DNA from: Nonomuraea africana | Lineage (GTDB): Bacteria; Actinomycetota; Actinomycetes; Streptosporangiales; Streptosporangiaceae | Direction of reading: 5' to 3' | DNA: 64,000 nt | Assembly: GCF_014873535.1 (NCBI RefSeq) | Contig: NZ_JADBEF010000001.1 | Coordinates: 1,736,001 to 1,800,000, forward strand | Program-made: the position numbers and the translations under genes | The notes under the pieces: model-generated | Told to the model about the DNA's origin: nothing | What the model saw: the letters and a program-made list of their open reading frames with translations, nothing else | Databases searched by the model: none | Part shown: piece by piece, positions 1 through 8,640 of the stretch | Layout of the letters: each line of letters opens with the position of its first letter | Position numbering within the stretch: the stretch's first letter is position 1

Positions 1-226
1 CCGACATTCAGACCGCGTGAGGATCTTCCGTCCGCCCCTACATCAGGGTGAGGCCAGTGAGGGACTCTAGCGCGCTTCCCTGTTGGGTCGCGATCTTGTT
101 ACGAGGGCCACACGGAGGCAGCCGCTCGTCAACGATCTGGCTTGTCGAGAACCCGATCATCAACGAGCGGCCGTGAGGTTCATTGTGCTGCATGCGCCGG
201 CGGGTGAGGATGCCTGCTGACTTCGT

Positions 227-1712
227 TTGTTCTGCCCTGCTCTCAGGGAGGCGGATGTCCTGGAGGTTGAGGACGTCGGTGACACCGTGCTGATCGCGGC
301 GCGCACCGTGGCCGCCAAGGCCTCGTGCCCGGAGTGTGGTCTGCCCTCGGCCCGGGTGCACAGCCGGTATCGCCGGACCGTGTGGGATCTGGCGACGTGC
401 GGGCGGCCGGTCAAGGTCGAGTTGGAGGTGCGCCGCTTCTCTGCGGCGAGCCCTCCTGTGATCGGGAGATCTTCGCCGAGCAGGTCGATGGGCTGACCCA
501 GCGGCATGCCCGTCGCAGCAACGCGTTACGCGCTCTTCTTACCTCGATCGCGATAGCGCTGGCCGGGCGAGCTGGTGCCCGTATGGCCGGCCTGGTCGGC
601 GCGCCGGTCAGCCGATCCACGCTGCTACGGATACTGCGGGCGTTGCCCGATCCTGAGATAGGGCAGGTCACGGTGTTGGATGTCGACGACTTCGCGAAGA
701 AGCGCGGGAACTCCTACGGCACCGTGCTGGTGGACATGGACACCCACCGTCCTATCGATCTGCTGTACGGCCGGACCGCTGATGACTTGGCCACGTGGCT
801 GAAGAACCACGTGGCTGAAGAACCATCCCGGAGTGCAGGTGATCTGCCGAGATAGGGCTGGCTCCTACGCCGACGGCGCCCCGCGCTGGCGCCCTCGAGG
901 CCACGCAAGTCGCCGATCCCTTCCATTTGTGGCAAAACCTCGCTACGGCACTGGAGAAGACGATCCGCGCGCACCGATCCTGCCTGCAGGAAGTCCCCGA
1001 TCAAGACGCCACGATCAAGGACGACATCGGCAGCGAGACCGAACCCGTCCAGCGGCCCAAGACCCTGGATTCCTACGGCAACGAACGACCGATGATGGCG
1101 CGGACGCACGAACGCTATGCCCAGGTCCAGGCGCTGAGGGCCAAGGGCCTGTCGCTGAACGCCATCAGCCGCGAACTCGGCTTGGCCTTTCGCACCGTCC
1201 GCAAGTACACCAACCCACCAGCGTGGACGAACTCCTGGCTCCGACTCTCGAGCGCTCCAGCAAGCTTGATGAGTTCAAGCCCTACCTCACCCGCCGATGG
1301 AACGAAGGCTGCAGCAACGCCGTCCAGCTCCATGCCGAGATCAAGGCCCAAGGATTCACCGGCAGCCGCCGCGCCGTCCAGGGCTGGCTCCAACCACTAC
1401 GCGGGCACCAGGAAGTACGGCAGGAGCCATGTCCACCACCCAAACCCCCGCCGCGTCACCGGCTGGCTCATGACTCATCCCGACCGTCTGGGCACCGAGG
1501 AGGAAGCTGGACTGGAGCAGATCCCTGCCCGCTGCCCCGAGCTCGTCGACGCCGCCGGGCTGGTCCGCAGCTTCGCCACGATGATGACCAACCGCGACGG
1601 CCATCTCCTCGACGACTGGATCGCCGCCGCTGAAGCCGGAGCCTCGCCCTGCCTGGCCACCTTTGCCACCGGACTCCGACGCGACCACGCCGCAGTGCAA
1701 GCCGGGCTGACC
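227..1712 (+). pseudogene. ISL3-family transposase, truncated and frameshifted
   Basis: This is the remains of a DDE transposase of the ISL3 family. The N-terminal zinc finger (CPECG, bases about 325-345), the DDE start (VLDVDDFAKKRG, about 674-709), the second acidic motif (VICRDRAGSY, about 839-868) and the helix-turn-helix part (LSLNAISRELGLAFRTVRKY) are all present, but they alternate among reading frames 2, 1, 2, 0, 2 and 0. One shift is caused by a 16-bp tandem duplication at 792-823. Homology stops at AAVQAGLT near base 1710, before the last catalytic Glu, where an unrelated gene begins. The left end of the element may lie near base 137. Bases 1-226 hold no other recognisable gene. It cannot make active transposase. 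Confidence 0.85.
792..823. repeat. 16-bp tandem duplication in the ISL3 remnant
   Basis: The unit cacgtggctgaagaac occurs twice head to tail (792-807 and 808-823). Removing one copy restores the conserved run from ATWLKNH into PGVQVICRD, so this duplication directly caused one frameshift of the transposase. Confidence 0.9.
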
Positions 1713-1713
1713 C

Positions 1714-3416
1714 GCCGGTGCGGGCGGAGTTCGAGGTCGAGCATGACCCGGCCGCGACCGGTCAGGGCACCGGCCAGCACAAGCTGGCCGACGGGTGGAG
1801 GGTGCGCTGGCGAGCTCGCGCGGTCTCATCCACCGCCAGCTCCGCTTGGTCGGACTGGCAGTCCTTCACTGTCAGGCTGCCCAAGCCCACTGCCACTGGC
1901 CTGACCATCGCCCCGTCGAAGGTGGTGGACGGCGTGACAGTGACCGACACACTTACGCCCACGCTGCAGGCCACCCTCACCCACCCGACCGGCCAGATCC
2001 TGCGCGCCGAGGCCGAGATCGAGCACGACCCGGCCGCGACCGGGCAGGGCAGCGGCCAGATCTGGACCGGCGCCGCAGACAACGTCGCCTCCGGCACCCA
2101 GGCGAGCATCGCCGTCCCGGCGAACACACTCACTGACGGGTGGAAGGTGCGCTGGCGTCTGCGCGCGGTCGCCGGCGACACCTCCTCGGCCTGGTCAGAC
2201 TGGCAGCAGACAACCGTCGACGTCATCCAGCCGGGAGAGGAGCCCCTGGCCCAGACCACCGGACCGGTGATCCGCACCGACCGAAGCTTCACCGCCGCCG
2301 CCTGGCTGCGCTGGAGCAACAAGGACGGCGACTACATCGCCGCCGAGCAGAGAGGAACCCACCAGGCGCCCTTCAGACTCGGCAATACCGCAGACCACGG
2401 TCTGATCTTCACCATGACCAGCGCCGACACCGCCGATGCGACGACGCAAGGCGTTCTATCCGGGGTCGAGCCGCCGGTCGGCGAATGGTTCCACCTCGCC
2501 GGTGTATACGACGCGACGGCCAGGACTGTGACCCTCTACCTCAACGGCACGCCGCTGAAGGCGGAGACCATCAGCTTCGCAGCCTGGAACGCCGACCGGC
2601 CCATGTGGCTCGGTAGCGCAATGCAGGGCGCGATTGATGACGTCCGCGTCTATCAGCACCCATTGACCGCCGCTGAGATCACCGCACTCTCGGGAGGGTC
2701 GACGGTTCCCGCTGCGGAAAGCGCGAAGGATGCGGACGGCACCCCCTCGGCGTCCCCTACGTTGACGGAGAAGTCGCCTGACGTTCAACCGCGGTCGGGG
2801 GCGAATGCAGACCCATTCGATGTCGATTACGAGCACTTCACCCTCGACACCTGCCGGGCGAAGGGGCCGAAGAGGTTCAAGTTCGGAGCATGGACCTCCG
2901 CACAGGTGTACAGCGGCTGCTCGGTCCGCTGGCACGCCATAGCCGTGTTCGTGTACAACCCCAACATCGGCACTTGGAAGCGGCAAGAGAAACCCGACGG
3001 TGGCACAGTCCTTGAGCTGTCATGGCGATCGACGTTCGTCATCAACACGTATCTCGGTACCCGTGACGGCCACAGCGTGCGCAACCCTGGTGACGACGGG
3101 GTGACCGGTCACAAGCCGCAGGACATCTCAATGTGGGTCGCCTTCGATCAGATTCGGTGGGACGACTCCCATCCGACCGCATGGCACACACCGCTCAAAC
3201 TGCACGTGACAGCGCGAGGAGATGGCGCGACCTGCCGTAAGAAGGTCAACGGCGACCTCGAAGCCCCAGCGCACCAGTGGCGCGGCAGAATCCAGTACTA
3301 CCGCTTCACATCCGACGTCGGCCCGCGTCAACTCACTAGGTGCAGCATCTTCCCATGGGCGCAATTCCTAGACTCTGACCAAAACTATGGCGACCAACAT
3401 GTTCCCCTCTGGGACC
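1714..3416 (+). pseudogene. 5' part of a broken LamG / NucA-NucB secreted protein gene
   Basis: This is the upstream part of a gene for a large secreted repeat protein; its own 5' end is lost at the junction with the ISL3 remnant near 1712, so there is no start codon or signal peptide. Visible are two related FN3-like repeats, each with EHDPAATGQG and WSDWQ signatures (the first appears internally shortened), then a LamG-like jelly-roll domain (about 2270-2700; FHLAGVYDATARTVTLYLNG), an S/T/P linker and a C-terminal region. At 3416 it is cut by an insertion sequence. The frame continues exactly at 4772, so the insertion split one gene. Related actinobacterial proteins end in nuclease or other toxin domains. 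This part could at most yield a fragment (reading on into the element to 3457). Confidence 0.75.
3407..3416. repeat. Target-site duplication, left copy
   Basis: The sequence ctctgggacc directly abuts the left inverted repeat of the insertion sequence and is repeated exactly after the right end at 4772-4781. Confidence 0.95.
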
Positions 3417-4771
3417 CAGGGCTGAAGCGTTCTCATGTGGCGAGACCGAGTAGCTGAAGCCCGTCGCCTGGGTGGCTGCGGTAGTGGTCAGTGGCGGCGC
3501 TGATGTTGGTCCAGCCGATCAGGCGGGCCAGGCCGATGGCCAGGTTGCGCAGGCTCGCCAGGATGCGTGGAGCGGCGCCTTTCCGCACTCTGCAGGCGTC
3601 TTCGTGGTAGGTGACGTCGCGGATGTGGTGCAGGGCCTCGATGCTCCAGTGGCCGCGGATGAGGGTGGCGAGGTGGGCGTGGATGACCCGGCCCGGCGGG
3701 AGACTGGTGACGGCGTAGATCGTGACGATGGTGGTCTTGCCGCTCTTGTGGTCGGTGCGGCGGCGCTTGACCTGGATGGCCTGCAGGGCGTGCGGGAAGG
3801 GCAGGCCCGGGCGGGCGGTGCAGATCTTCATGCGGCGGATCTCGCGGCGGCCATGCCCGGTCTCGTCGGTGCGGTCATTGAGGATGGCCTCGCGCCAGGG
3901 CAGGGCCTTGAGTCGGCGGTGCAGGGTGGGCTGGTTGCCCTTGACGACGAGCAGGTAGTGGCCGCCGGCGGCGACGATCTGGCGGGCATGTTCGTGCTGG
4001 GTGTGCAGGGCGTCGGCGGTGATCACCACGCCGGACAGATTCAGGTCGGCCAGCAGCGGCGTGAACGCGGGGATCTCGTTGCTCTTGGCCTGGATCTGGG
4101 CTTGGGCCACGACGGTCTGGGTGTCGTGGCGGACGGCGGCCAGCAGGTGGGTTACGCCGTCACCGGTGCGGCTGCCGCGCAGCGTCTTGCCGTCCACGGC
4201 CAGGCCGAGTAGCGGTTGTCGGGTGCTGGGGGTGGGCGGTGCGGCGCAGGCGGCCAGCTTGGTCAGATAGGCGCAGGTCGCGGTGTCGAAGGCGTCGCCG
4301 TCCAGGCGGGCCAGCAGCCGTCCCAGGGTGCTGGCGGCCAGCCGCGTCGCGGCGGGCAGGCCGAGCTGGACGCGTAGTTCAGGGTCGCATCCGGTGATGA
4401 ATCTGGTGATCTTCGCCAGGGAGGTGGCGCCGCCGAGTACGGCGAGCAAGGCTAAGGCCAGCAGCGGTCCGAGTTGGTAGCGGCGCCCGCGACGGTTACG
4501 TGGGTCGGGTACGGCATCCAGGACATCGGCCAACGCGGGCAGGTCGGTCAGGTCCGTCATCGGGTCGGTGGTGGTGACGTGCTCCAGGTGGCGGGAGAGC
4601 ACGTCGATCGGGGAAGATGGCACGCGAACGCGGCCCCTGTTCTTGATCGACTGGCTAGACACCGACGATCATCAGGGGTCGCGTTTGTCATCTCCGCACC
4701 GGGGCGCCCTCAACCACCTGCCCGTCTACAGGGCTACGACCGTCTCACCAGCCGAGAACGCTTCAGCCCTG
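3417..4771 (-). mobile_element. Intact ISAs1-family insertion sequence, 1355 bp
   Basis: The element is bounded by 18-bp perfect inverted repeats (left 3417-3434, cagggctgaagcgttctc; right 4754-4771) and flanked by the 10-bp direct repeat ctctgggacc at 3407-3416 and 4772-4781. It carries one transposase gene on the minus strand. It landed inside the LamG/NucA-NucB gene; removing it with one copy of the duplication rejoins the codons for HVPLWD to RPEEDV in frame. Perfect ends, a perfect duplication and an undamaged transposase suggest a recent insertion. ISAs1 elements are known to make duplications of about 8-10 bp, in agreement. Confidence 0.95.
3433..4623 (-). CDS. ISAs1-family transposase
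   Basis: This DDE transposase moves the surrounding insertion sequence. The N-terminal DUF4338/DDE_Tnp_1-associated region ([20 protein letters not shown]) is followed by the catalytic domain with [10 protein letters not shown] (first Asp), [10 protein letters not shown] (second Asp) and the C-terminal [19 protein letters not shown] (Glu), the full ISAs1 signature set. About 396 aa from the chosen GTG start at 4623 ([14 protein letters not shown]), which is where homologues usually begin; an in-frame GTG at 4662 would add 13 residues and no start has a good ribosome binding site. The stop codon lies within the left inverted repeat. No frameshift or stop is visible, so it is probably active. 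Confidence 0.9.
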   Translation of the reverse strand: MPSSPIDVLSRHLEHVTTTDPMTDLTDLPALADVLDAVPDPRNRRGRRYQLGPLLALALLAVLGGATSLAKITRFITGCDPELRVQLGLPAATRLAASTLGRLLARLDGDAFDTATCAYLTKLAACAAPPTPSTRQPLLGLAVDGKTLRGSRTGDGVTHLLAAVRHDTQTVVAQAQIQAKSNEIPAFTPLLADLNLSGVVITADALHTQHEHARQIVAAGGHYLLVVKGNQPTLHRRLKALPWREAILNDRTDETGHGRREIRRMKICTARPGLPFPHALQAIQVKRRRTDHKSGKTTIVTIYAVTSLPPGRVIHAHLATLIRGHWSIEALHHIRDVTYHEDACRVRKGAAPRILASLRNLAIGLARLIGWTNISAATDHYRSHPGDGLQLLGLAT

Positions 4772-4781
4772 CTCTGGGACC
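4772..4781. repeat. Target-site duplication, right copy
   Basis: This is the second copy of ctctgggacc, directly after the right inverted repeat of the insertion sequence. Confidence 0.95.
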
Positions 4782-5409
4782 GGCCGGAGGAGGACGTGAA
4801 CGGCAATTGGTTGCCGCCGACGGTTCGCTGTGACAACGAACCCATGGGCCCGGGAAGCCTCCCCTCGTTCCCCGAGCACATGCGTGTCAGGTATCACGGA
4901 GCGTGTATCTTCCCGGATGTCAGCCGCATCTACCAGACTGACGTGAACCACGTAAAGCGCGGGCCTGTTGCCGCGCACATCTGGAAAGCATTCAACAAAC
5001 CGGACGAGACCATTCCCCTGAAGCCGCCAGGAACGAAGATCATTCCCGGCAACTAGGAAGGAAAGACCAAGGAGACCCGGGCACCGTTGACCCGAATCGA
5101 GCCTAGCGATCGTTTTCCTTTGGATCCTTTGGGTCGGACGTGGGAAGGTGTCCACAGGGCTTCCATATCGGCCGCCTGCGTCGGCCAGGTCGGCGACTGC
5201 GACGAGTATCCGTTCAATTCGGTGGGGAAGGCCCGGGCTGGAAAGACAACAACTTCTCCGTCCAAGGCATCCCGGAAGCCAACAACAGCAGTGACGGCTG
5301 GTACCTGACCGTCTTCTACGCTCGATACCGCGTCCACAAGCCCAGTGGATCGACACGTCCGATCGGCGACCGGTTCTGGGTTCAGGTGCTGGGAACACCA
5401 TCGTCATAG
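4772..5409 (+). pseudogene. 3' part of the broken gene, NucA/NucB nuclease domain
   Basis: This is the continuation of the LamG gene after the insertion sequence and begins with the second copy of the target duplication. The same frame runs to an in-frame amber codon at 5054-5056, then continues through APLTRIEPSDRF to CDEYPF (about 5198-5215), the hallmark of the NucA/NucB deoxyribonuclease family. A one-base deletion near 5219-5226 moves the rest into another frame: GWKDNNFSVQGIPEANNSS, then FWVQVL, both typical of the family C-terminus, and a stop at 5407-5409. The nuclease is therefore inactivated three ways: insertion, nonsense codon and frameshift. In this family the domain is often the C-terminal effector of secreted toxins. 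Confidence 0.75.
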
Positions 5410-5426
5410 CAAACACGAACATGTAA

Positions 5427-5455
5427 CTGGCCGCCCAGTCTTGCTGGGCGGCCAG
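5427..5455 (+). terminator. Hairpin terminator after the NucA/NucB gene
   Basis: A perfect 12-bp stem (ctggccgcccag / ctgggcggccag) with a 5-base loop lies 18 bases after the nuclease stop codon and 25 bases before the next start. There is no U tract, which is common in actinomycetes. Confidence 0.75.
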
Positions 5456-5479
5456 TCTTACCTTGCGAAGGGGATCACA

Positions 5480-6088
5480 GTGAGGGAATCTGAGCGGCTT
5501 TATCATCTACTCCGGTCATACGACGACAGTGATCAGTCCTTGTCCGAATTCAACGCCGTCTGGTGCGAAGGGCTCAGCACCACCGAAGTGGCTCGCCGGC
5601 TCCATGCCGACGTGGCTACCGCAAGGCCTGCGATGTTCCGGAACTGGGGTCCGGGTTCAGATGGGAGCGGAGAGTGGGACAGTGGAATACTAGTTGGGTC
5701 AAGCGGGACCTGGATCGTCGTCTTCGGCGACCATCGATGCGTGAGCGATACGGCGCTGACTGCCTTGTCGCGAGGCGGCGGACGCGCCGTAGCCATCCGC
5801 TGGAATGGCGCTGAGCTTCTCAAGTACGCCGTCGACGGCGAGATGAAGGTAACCATCAACATCGTCGCAACCCAATACCGCACCGGCAGTGACCCCACGC
5901 TTCTCGACCGTCACATGGGCGGTCTCCGATTTGATATCGGCGGTCCTGACAATGCCGATCCGGTAGATCCTCGGGAGAGCTTCACCTCCGCTCTTGTCGT
6001 GATCGGACGAATCACTGGCCAAGAGATCAACAAAGAATGGTTGGATGAACCGCATGTCGGCTACATCGTTCCCGCAGACCCTCGATGA
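5480..6088 (+). CDS. DUF6461-family protein, candidate immunity protein
   Basis: This 202-aa cytosolic protein has no signal peptide or membrane segment. It has the pattern of the DUF6461 family: a short helical N-terminus with an EVARRL motif, SGTWIVVFGDHRCVS in the middle, and a C-terminal region rich in Asp and Gly. The GTG start is chosen for the Shine-Dalgarno gaagggga at 5467-5474. It lies 70 bases downstream of the ruined NucA/NucB gene on the same strand, separated by a hairpin, the position expected for an immunity gene. DUF6461 has no proven function that I know of; an immunity role is inference from position. Unlike its neighbours it is undamaged. Confidence 0.6.
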   Translation: MRESERLYHLLRSYDDSDQSLSEFNAVWCEGLSTTEVARRLHADVATARPAMFRNWGPGSDGSGEWDSGILVGSSGTWIVVFGDHRCVSDTALTALSRGGGRAVAIRWNGAELLKYAVDGEMKVTINIVATQYRTGSDPTLLDRHMGGLRFDIGGPDNADPVDPRESFTSALVVIGRITGQEINKEWLDEPHVGYIVPADPR

Positions 6089-6339
6089 TCGGGCGAACAC
6101 TGAACCAGCCCTCCGCGCGGTGCGCCAGCCAGATCCCGGCCGCGGCCGCAGAAGCCGTAAGGAGCAATAGCACGGTTACGTGGCGCAACGTCTAACGGGA
6201 GGAGACCTGATTGTCCCTCAGCTTGTTCTTTATCCTTTGAATTGTGGTGCTGAGCGGAGGTTTGATCGTTTCGTGGACAGCGAGACGGCCTTGAAGTGAT
6301 CATGTGCGGTGCTGAGTCGCTGCTGATCACTACAAGGCC
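6089..6339. other. Intergenic, left end of a transposase remnant
   Basis: There is no complete gene. The part from about 6200 resembles the leader of an actinobacterial IS element and ends in a large inverted repeat. On the minus strand, about 6100-6190 could encode a short hydrophobic stretch (TVLLLLTASAAAAGIWLAH), possibly the tail of a lost membrane-protein gene, but no start or family can be assigned. Confidence 0.35.
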
Positions 6340-6340
6340 G
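6286..6340. repeat. 17-bp inverted repeat before transposase remnant
   Basis: The arms cggccttgaagtgatca (6286-6302) and tgatcactacaaggccg (6324-6340) match at 16 of 17 positions around a 21-base loop. The right arm overlaps the GTG start of the next reading frame, so the hairpin could hide that start or be part of the IS end. Confidence 0.7.
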
Positions 6341-6666
6341 TGAGGGTGAGTGTTCTGAACGATGCCGCCTGTGTCGAGTCCTCGAGGGTGTTGTCCCGGT
6401 TCCGGAACGATGTCTACGCCTGTCTCAAGGCGCGTGCCGATGCGTTGTTCGAGCTGACCGACGCGCTGTTGTGCGACGCCACCGTTGCCGTCCACATGGG
6501 CGGGATGGAGCACCTCGTTCAGGAGTCCGAGACGCTCGGCGTCAACACCGAGCTGCCAAGCCTCTTCCTGGAACTCGCCAAACGTGCCGCAGCCGACGGC
6601 CACACCGACGACAGTTACGCAGCGATGATCAAACAGTTCCGCAAGCCTACTGATGATCGTGCATGA
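6340..6666 (+). pseudogene. Chimera: transposase head fused to oxidoreductase tail
   Basis: The open frame of 108 aa joins two unrelated halves. Residues 1-45 (VSVLNDAACVESSRVLSRF ... ADALFELTDALLC) are the N-terminus of an actinobacterial DDE transposase. From about residue 48 (GGMEHLVQESETLGV ... DDSYAAMIKQFRKP) it is the C-terminal end of an NAD(P)-dependent imine-reductase-like oxidoreductase of the 6-phosphogluconate dehydrogenase superfamily, the family of the intact gene at 11889-12764. The NAD-binding domain is missing, so no activity is expected. The junction near base 6480 shows that a deletion or recombination removed the 3' part of the transposase and the 5' part of the oxidoreductase while keeping the frame. 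Confidence 0.7.
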
Positions 6667-7339
6667 CGGTCGCGTCGACGTGCTGGACATCCGCACCGGC
6701 GCCGCCCGCTGTACGTTCCTGTTCGCCACATGCTCCACCGTCGGCGGACTCGGGAGGCTGAGCGTTCGCGGAATCCAGGACATGGGCGAGGTTGTTCTGA
6801 TCGACCACGGTCGCGAGGGAGACGCGATCAAGGGCGTCGCGCTGGACGCCGAGGACGGCACGCAACGGTGGACGTACGCCGGCGGGTTGACGTACAACAC
6901 CCGTGACCTCGGCCAGGGCCGAATGGTGACCATAGATCACGCAGGAGGAGAGCTCATCGTCCGCAAAGCGGCCGATGGGAAGATCCTCTGGCGCGCTGAA
7001 CTCAAAGGGCTGGACACCAACGACCCGACCATTCTGGGCGTTTCGGACGACCTGCTGACGGTGGACACCCCGGCAGAAGTCATCGCCTACCGCATCGCCG
7101 ACGGCGGCGTCGCCTGGCGCACATCGTTCGAAGGAGCGCCCAGACGGCCCGGCAGTGTACTGACGAACGGCCAGGTCACCTACGTCCGGGGAGACGAGCG
7201 GACGCTCATCAAGCTTGACGCCCGCACCGGCGACGTGCTCGACCGGCGCCGCTTCACCGAAAAGATCGAACTGGAGGTCATGCGCGACGACCTGGCCAAG
7301 GTCTCCGTGGGACTCAAGCACCATCTCGTGATCGCCTGA
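6653..7339 (+). pseudogene. PQQ-type beta-propeller protein, 5'-truncated
   Basis: The 228-aa frame consists only of PQQ-like beta-propeller blades: repeated patterns such as VDVLDIRTGAARC, LDAEDGTQRWTY, VRKAADGKILWRAEL, AYRIADGGVAWRTSF and LDARTGDVLDRRRF at 40-50-residue intervals. A normal protein of this type has a signal peptide or membrane anchor (or a kinase domain) and more blades first; here the frame starts in mid-blade, overlapping the tail of the oxidoreductase fragment by 14 bases. It is therefore probably the 3' end of a truncated gene. Translation from ATG 6653 is possible but has no good ribosome binding site. Confidence 0.6.
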
Positions 7340-7404
7340 TTGCGGCGCCCGCGGCTATGACCGCGATGGTGCGCGCAGTGCTGCCGTGAGTCGCTTGACC
7401 TGGT

Positions 7405-7430
7405 GTTTCATAGGCGATCGCCTGTGAAAC
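7405..7430. repeat. 26-bp palindrome around gcgatcgc
   Basis: The sequence from gtttca to tgaaac is palindromic apart from one T/G pair (gtttcataggcga, then tcgcctgtgaaac). It may terminate transcription from the propeller remnant or be a protein binding site; nothing else decides. Confidence 0.6.
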
Positions 7431-7577
7431 AGCCGCCGACGCCCAGCCCGTGCGGCTTCCTCTGCTTCATAGGTCGATACAAACGGCTGGATGGGTGAAA
7501 ACGCACCCATGAAACGATCTCGAAGTGAGCGACGAGGACTTCGCGCGCGTGGAGGCCCACGCTTGCCCCATGTCCAC

Positions 7578-7604
7578 GGCCCCCCACTCGGGTCGGCGTC
7601 ACCA
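7578..7604. repeat. Inverted repeat, left arm
   Basis: The core ccactcgggtcggcgtcacc recurs in reverse complement at 9468-9494; the arms match at 26 of 27 bases. The two arms bracket the DUF2268-MerR gene pair. Confidence 0.8.
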
Positions 7605-7745
7605 CGGGCAAGGTAGCTCCGTGTGACGGGTGCAGCGGCGAACCGCCGGTCATGACGGGACTGGGTGACGGCATGCCGGCCGTATCCCGGTGAAGAGCGG
7701 CGCTGGTTTGACCTTGACGCTGCGTCAACTTCTAGCATCGGGGCC

Positions 7746-8630
7746 ATGTCCATCACCGTTCTTGACACCTACTCCGCCATGAGGCGGATCCTGCTGGCCC
7801 CGGTCGCGGACCGCGTTGACCTGCTGCGTTCGATGCTGGAGGCCAACAGGGGCATGTACCGCTACAACCCCGGCGAGGTCGACCTGGTGGCCGTGCACCT
7901 CGAAACGTCCGGGTTCCCCATCGACCGCGACGAGGAGCGTTGCCTCGACGCGCTCGAAGCCCTGGCGGCGGCCGGGGCCTGGGAGCGGATGCAACGCGCG
8001 CTCGACGACGCTCTCGCCGTACTGCTGGAGGCGACGCCGGGGCTGGAGGCCCCGGACATCACCGTGCTGTTCGTCCTCGGCGATCCGGGTGACGAACACT
8101 TCATGGGTCCCTGCAAAGGATTGACCGGGTTCGGCGGCATCTCGGGCCACATCGCCATCACGTTCTGGCCCTTTCCCGAGAACGTGGAGCGGCTGGAGGC
8201 CACCGCCGTGCACGAACTGCACCACAACCTGCGGTGGGGCCCGGGCGGGGTTGTGTGGAACCCGATGACCGTCACGGTCGGCGAGCACATCGTCGGCGAG
8301 GGCCTGGCCGACGCCTTCGCCCGCCAGCTCTACGGCGACGAGCTCGGCCCCGCCCGCATCGGCGTGCCGCACCTGCACGACGACGAGGTCTTCGCCAAGG
8401 TGCTCACCGGGCTCGACGTGACAGGCATGCAGAACTTCACTGCCTGGGTGCACGGCGACCCCAGCGCCGAGCGCTTCGGCCTCACCCCGGTGGGACTGCC
8501 GATGGGCGCCGGGTACGCCGCGGGCAACCGGCTGGTCGACACCTACCTGGCGGCGACCGGGCAGACGGCGGCGCAGGCCCTGCACGCCGACAGCTCGGAG
8601 ATCATCGCCGCCACGCTCCGCCGCGGGTAA
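7746..8630 (+). CDS. DUF2268 putative zinc-dependent peptidase
   Basis: The product (294 aa, no signal peptide) belongs to the DUF2268 family of predicted zinc metalloproteases. The motif TAVHELHHNLRW (about residues 154-165) supplies the HExxH zinc site; the later GEGLADAFARQL gives the conserved third-ligand region (the Glu of GEGLAD). The ATG at 7746 precedes MSITVLDTYSAMRRILL, the usual beginning of homologues. It is followed 10 bases later by a TipA-like MerR gene on the same strand, a pairing consistent with a small regulated operon. Substrate unknown. Confidence 0.8.
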   Translation: MSITVLDTYSAMRRILLAPVADRVDLLRSMLEANRGMYRYNPGEVDLVAVHLETSGFPIDRDEERCLDALEALAAAGAWERMQRALDDALAVLLEATPGLEAPDITVLFVLGDPGDEHFMGPCKGLTGFGGISGHIAITFWPFPENVERLEATAVHELHHNLRWGPGGVVWNPMTVTVGEHIVGEGLADAFARQLYGDELGPARIGVPHLHDDEVFAKVLTGLDVTGMQNFTAWVHGDPSAERFGLTPVGLPMGAGYAAGNRLVDTYLAATGQTAAQALHADSSEIIAATLRRG

Positions 8631-8640
8631 CACTGGAACG

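Larger units (their letters stand above)
7340..7745. other. Intergenic stretch with a 26-bp palindrome
   Basis: No credible gene is visible on either strand. It contains the palindrome at 7405-7430 and one arm of a 27-bp inverted repeat (7578-7604) whose partner lies at 9468-9494, beyond the next two genes. Confidence 0.5.
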
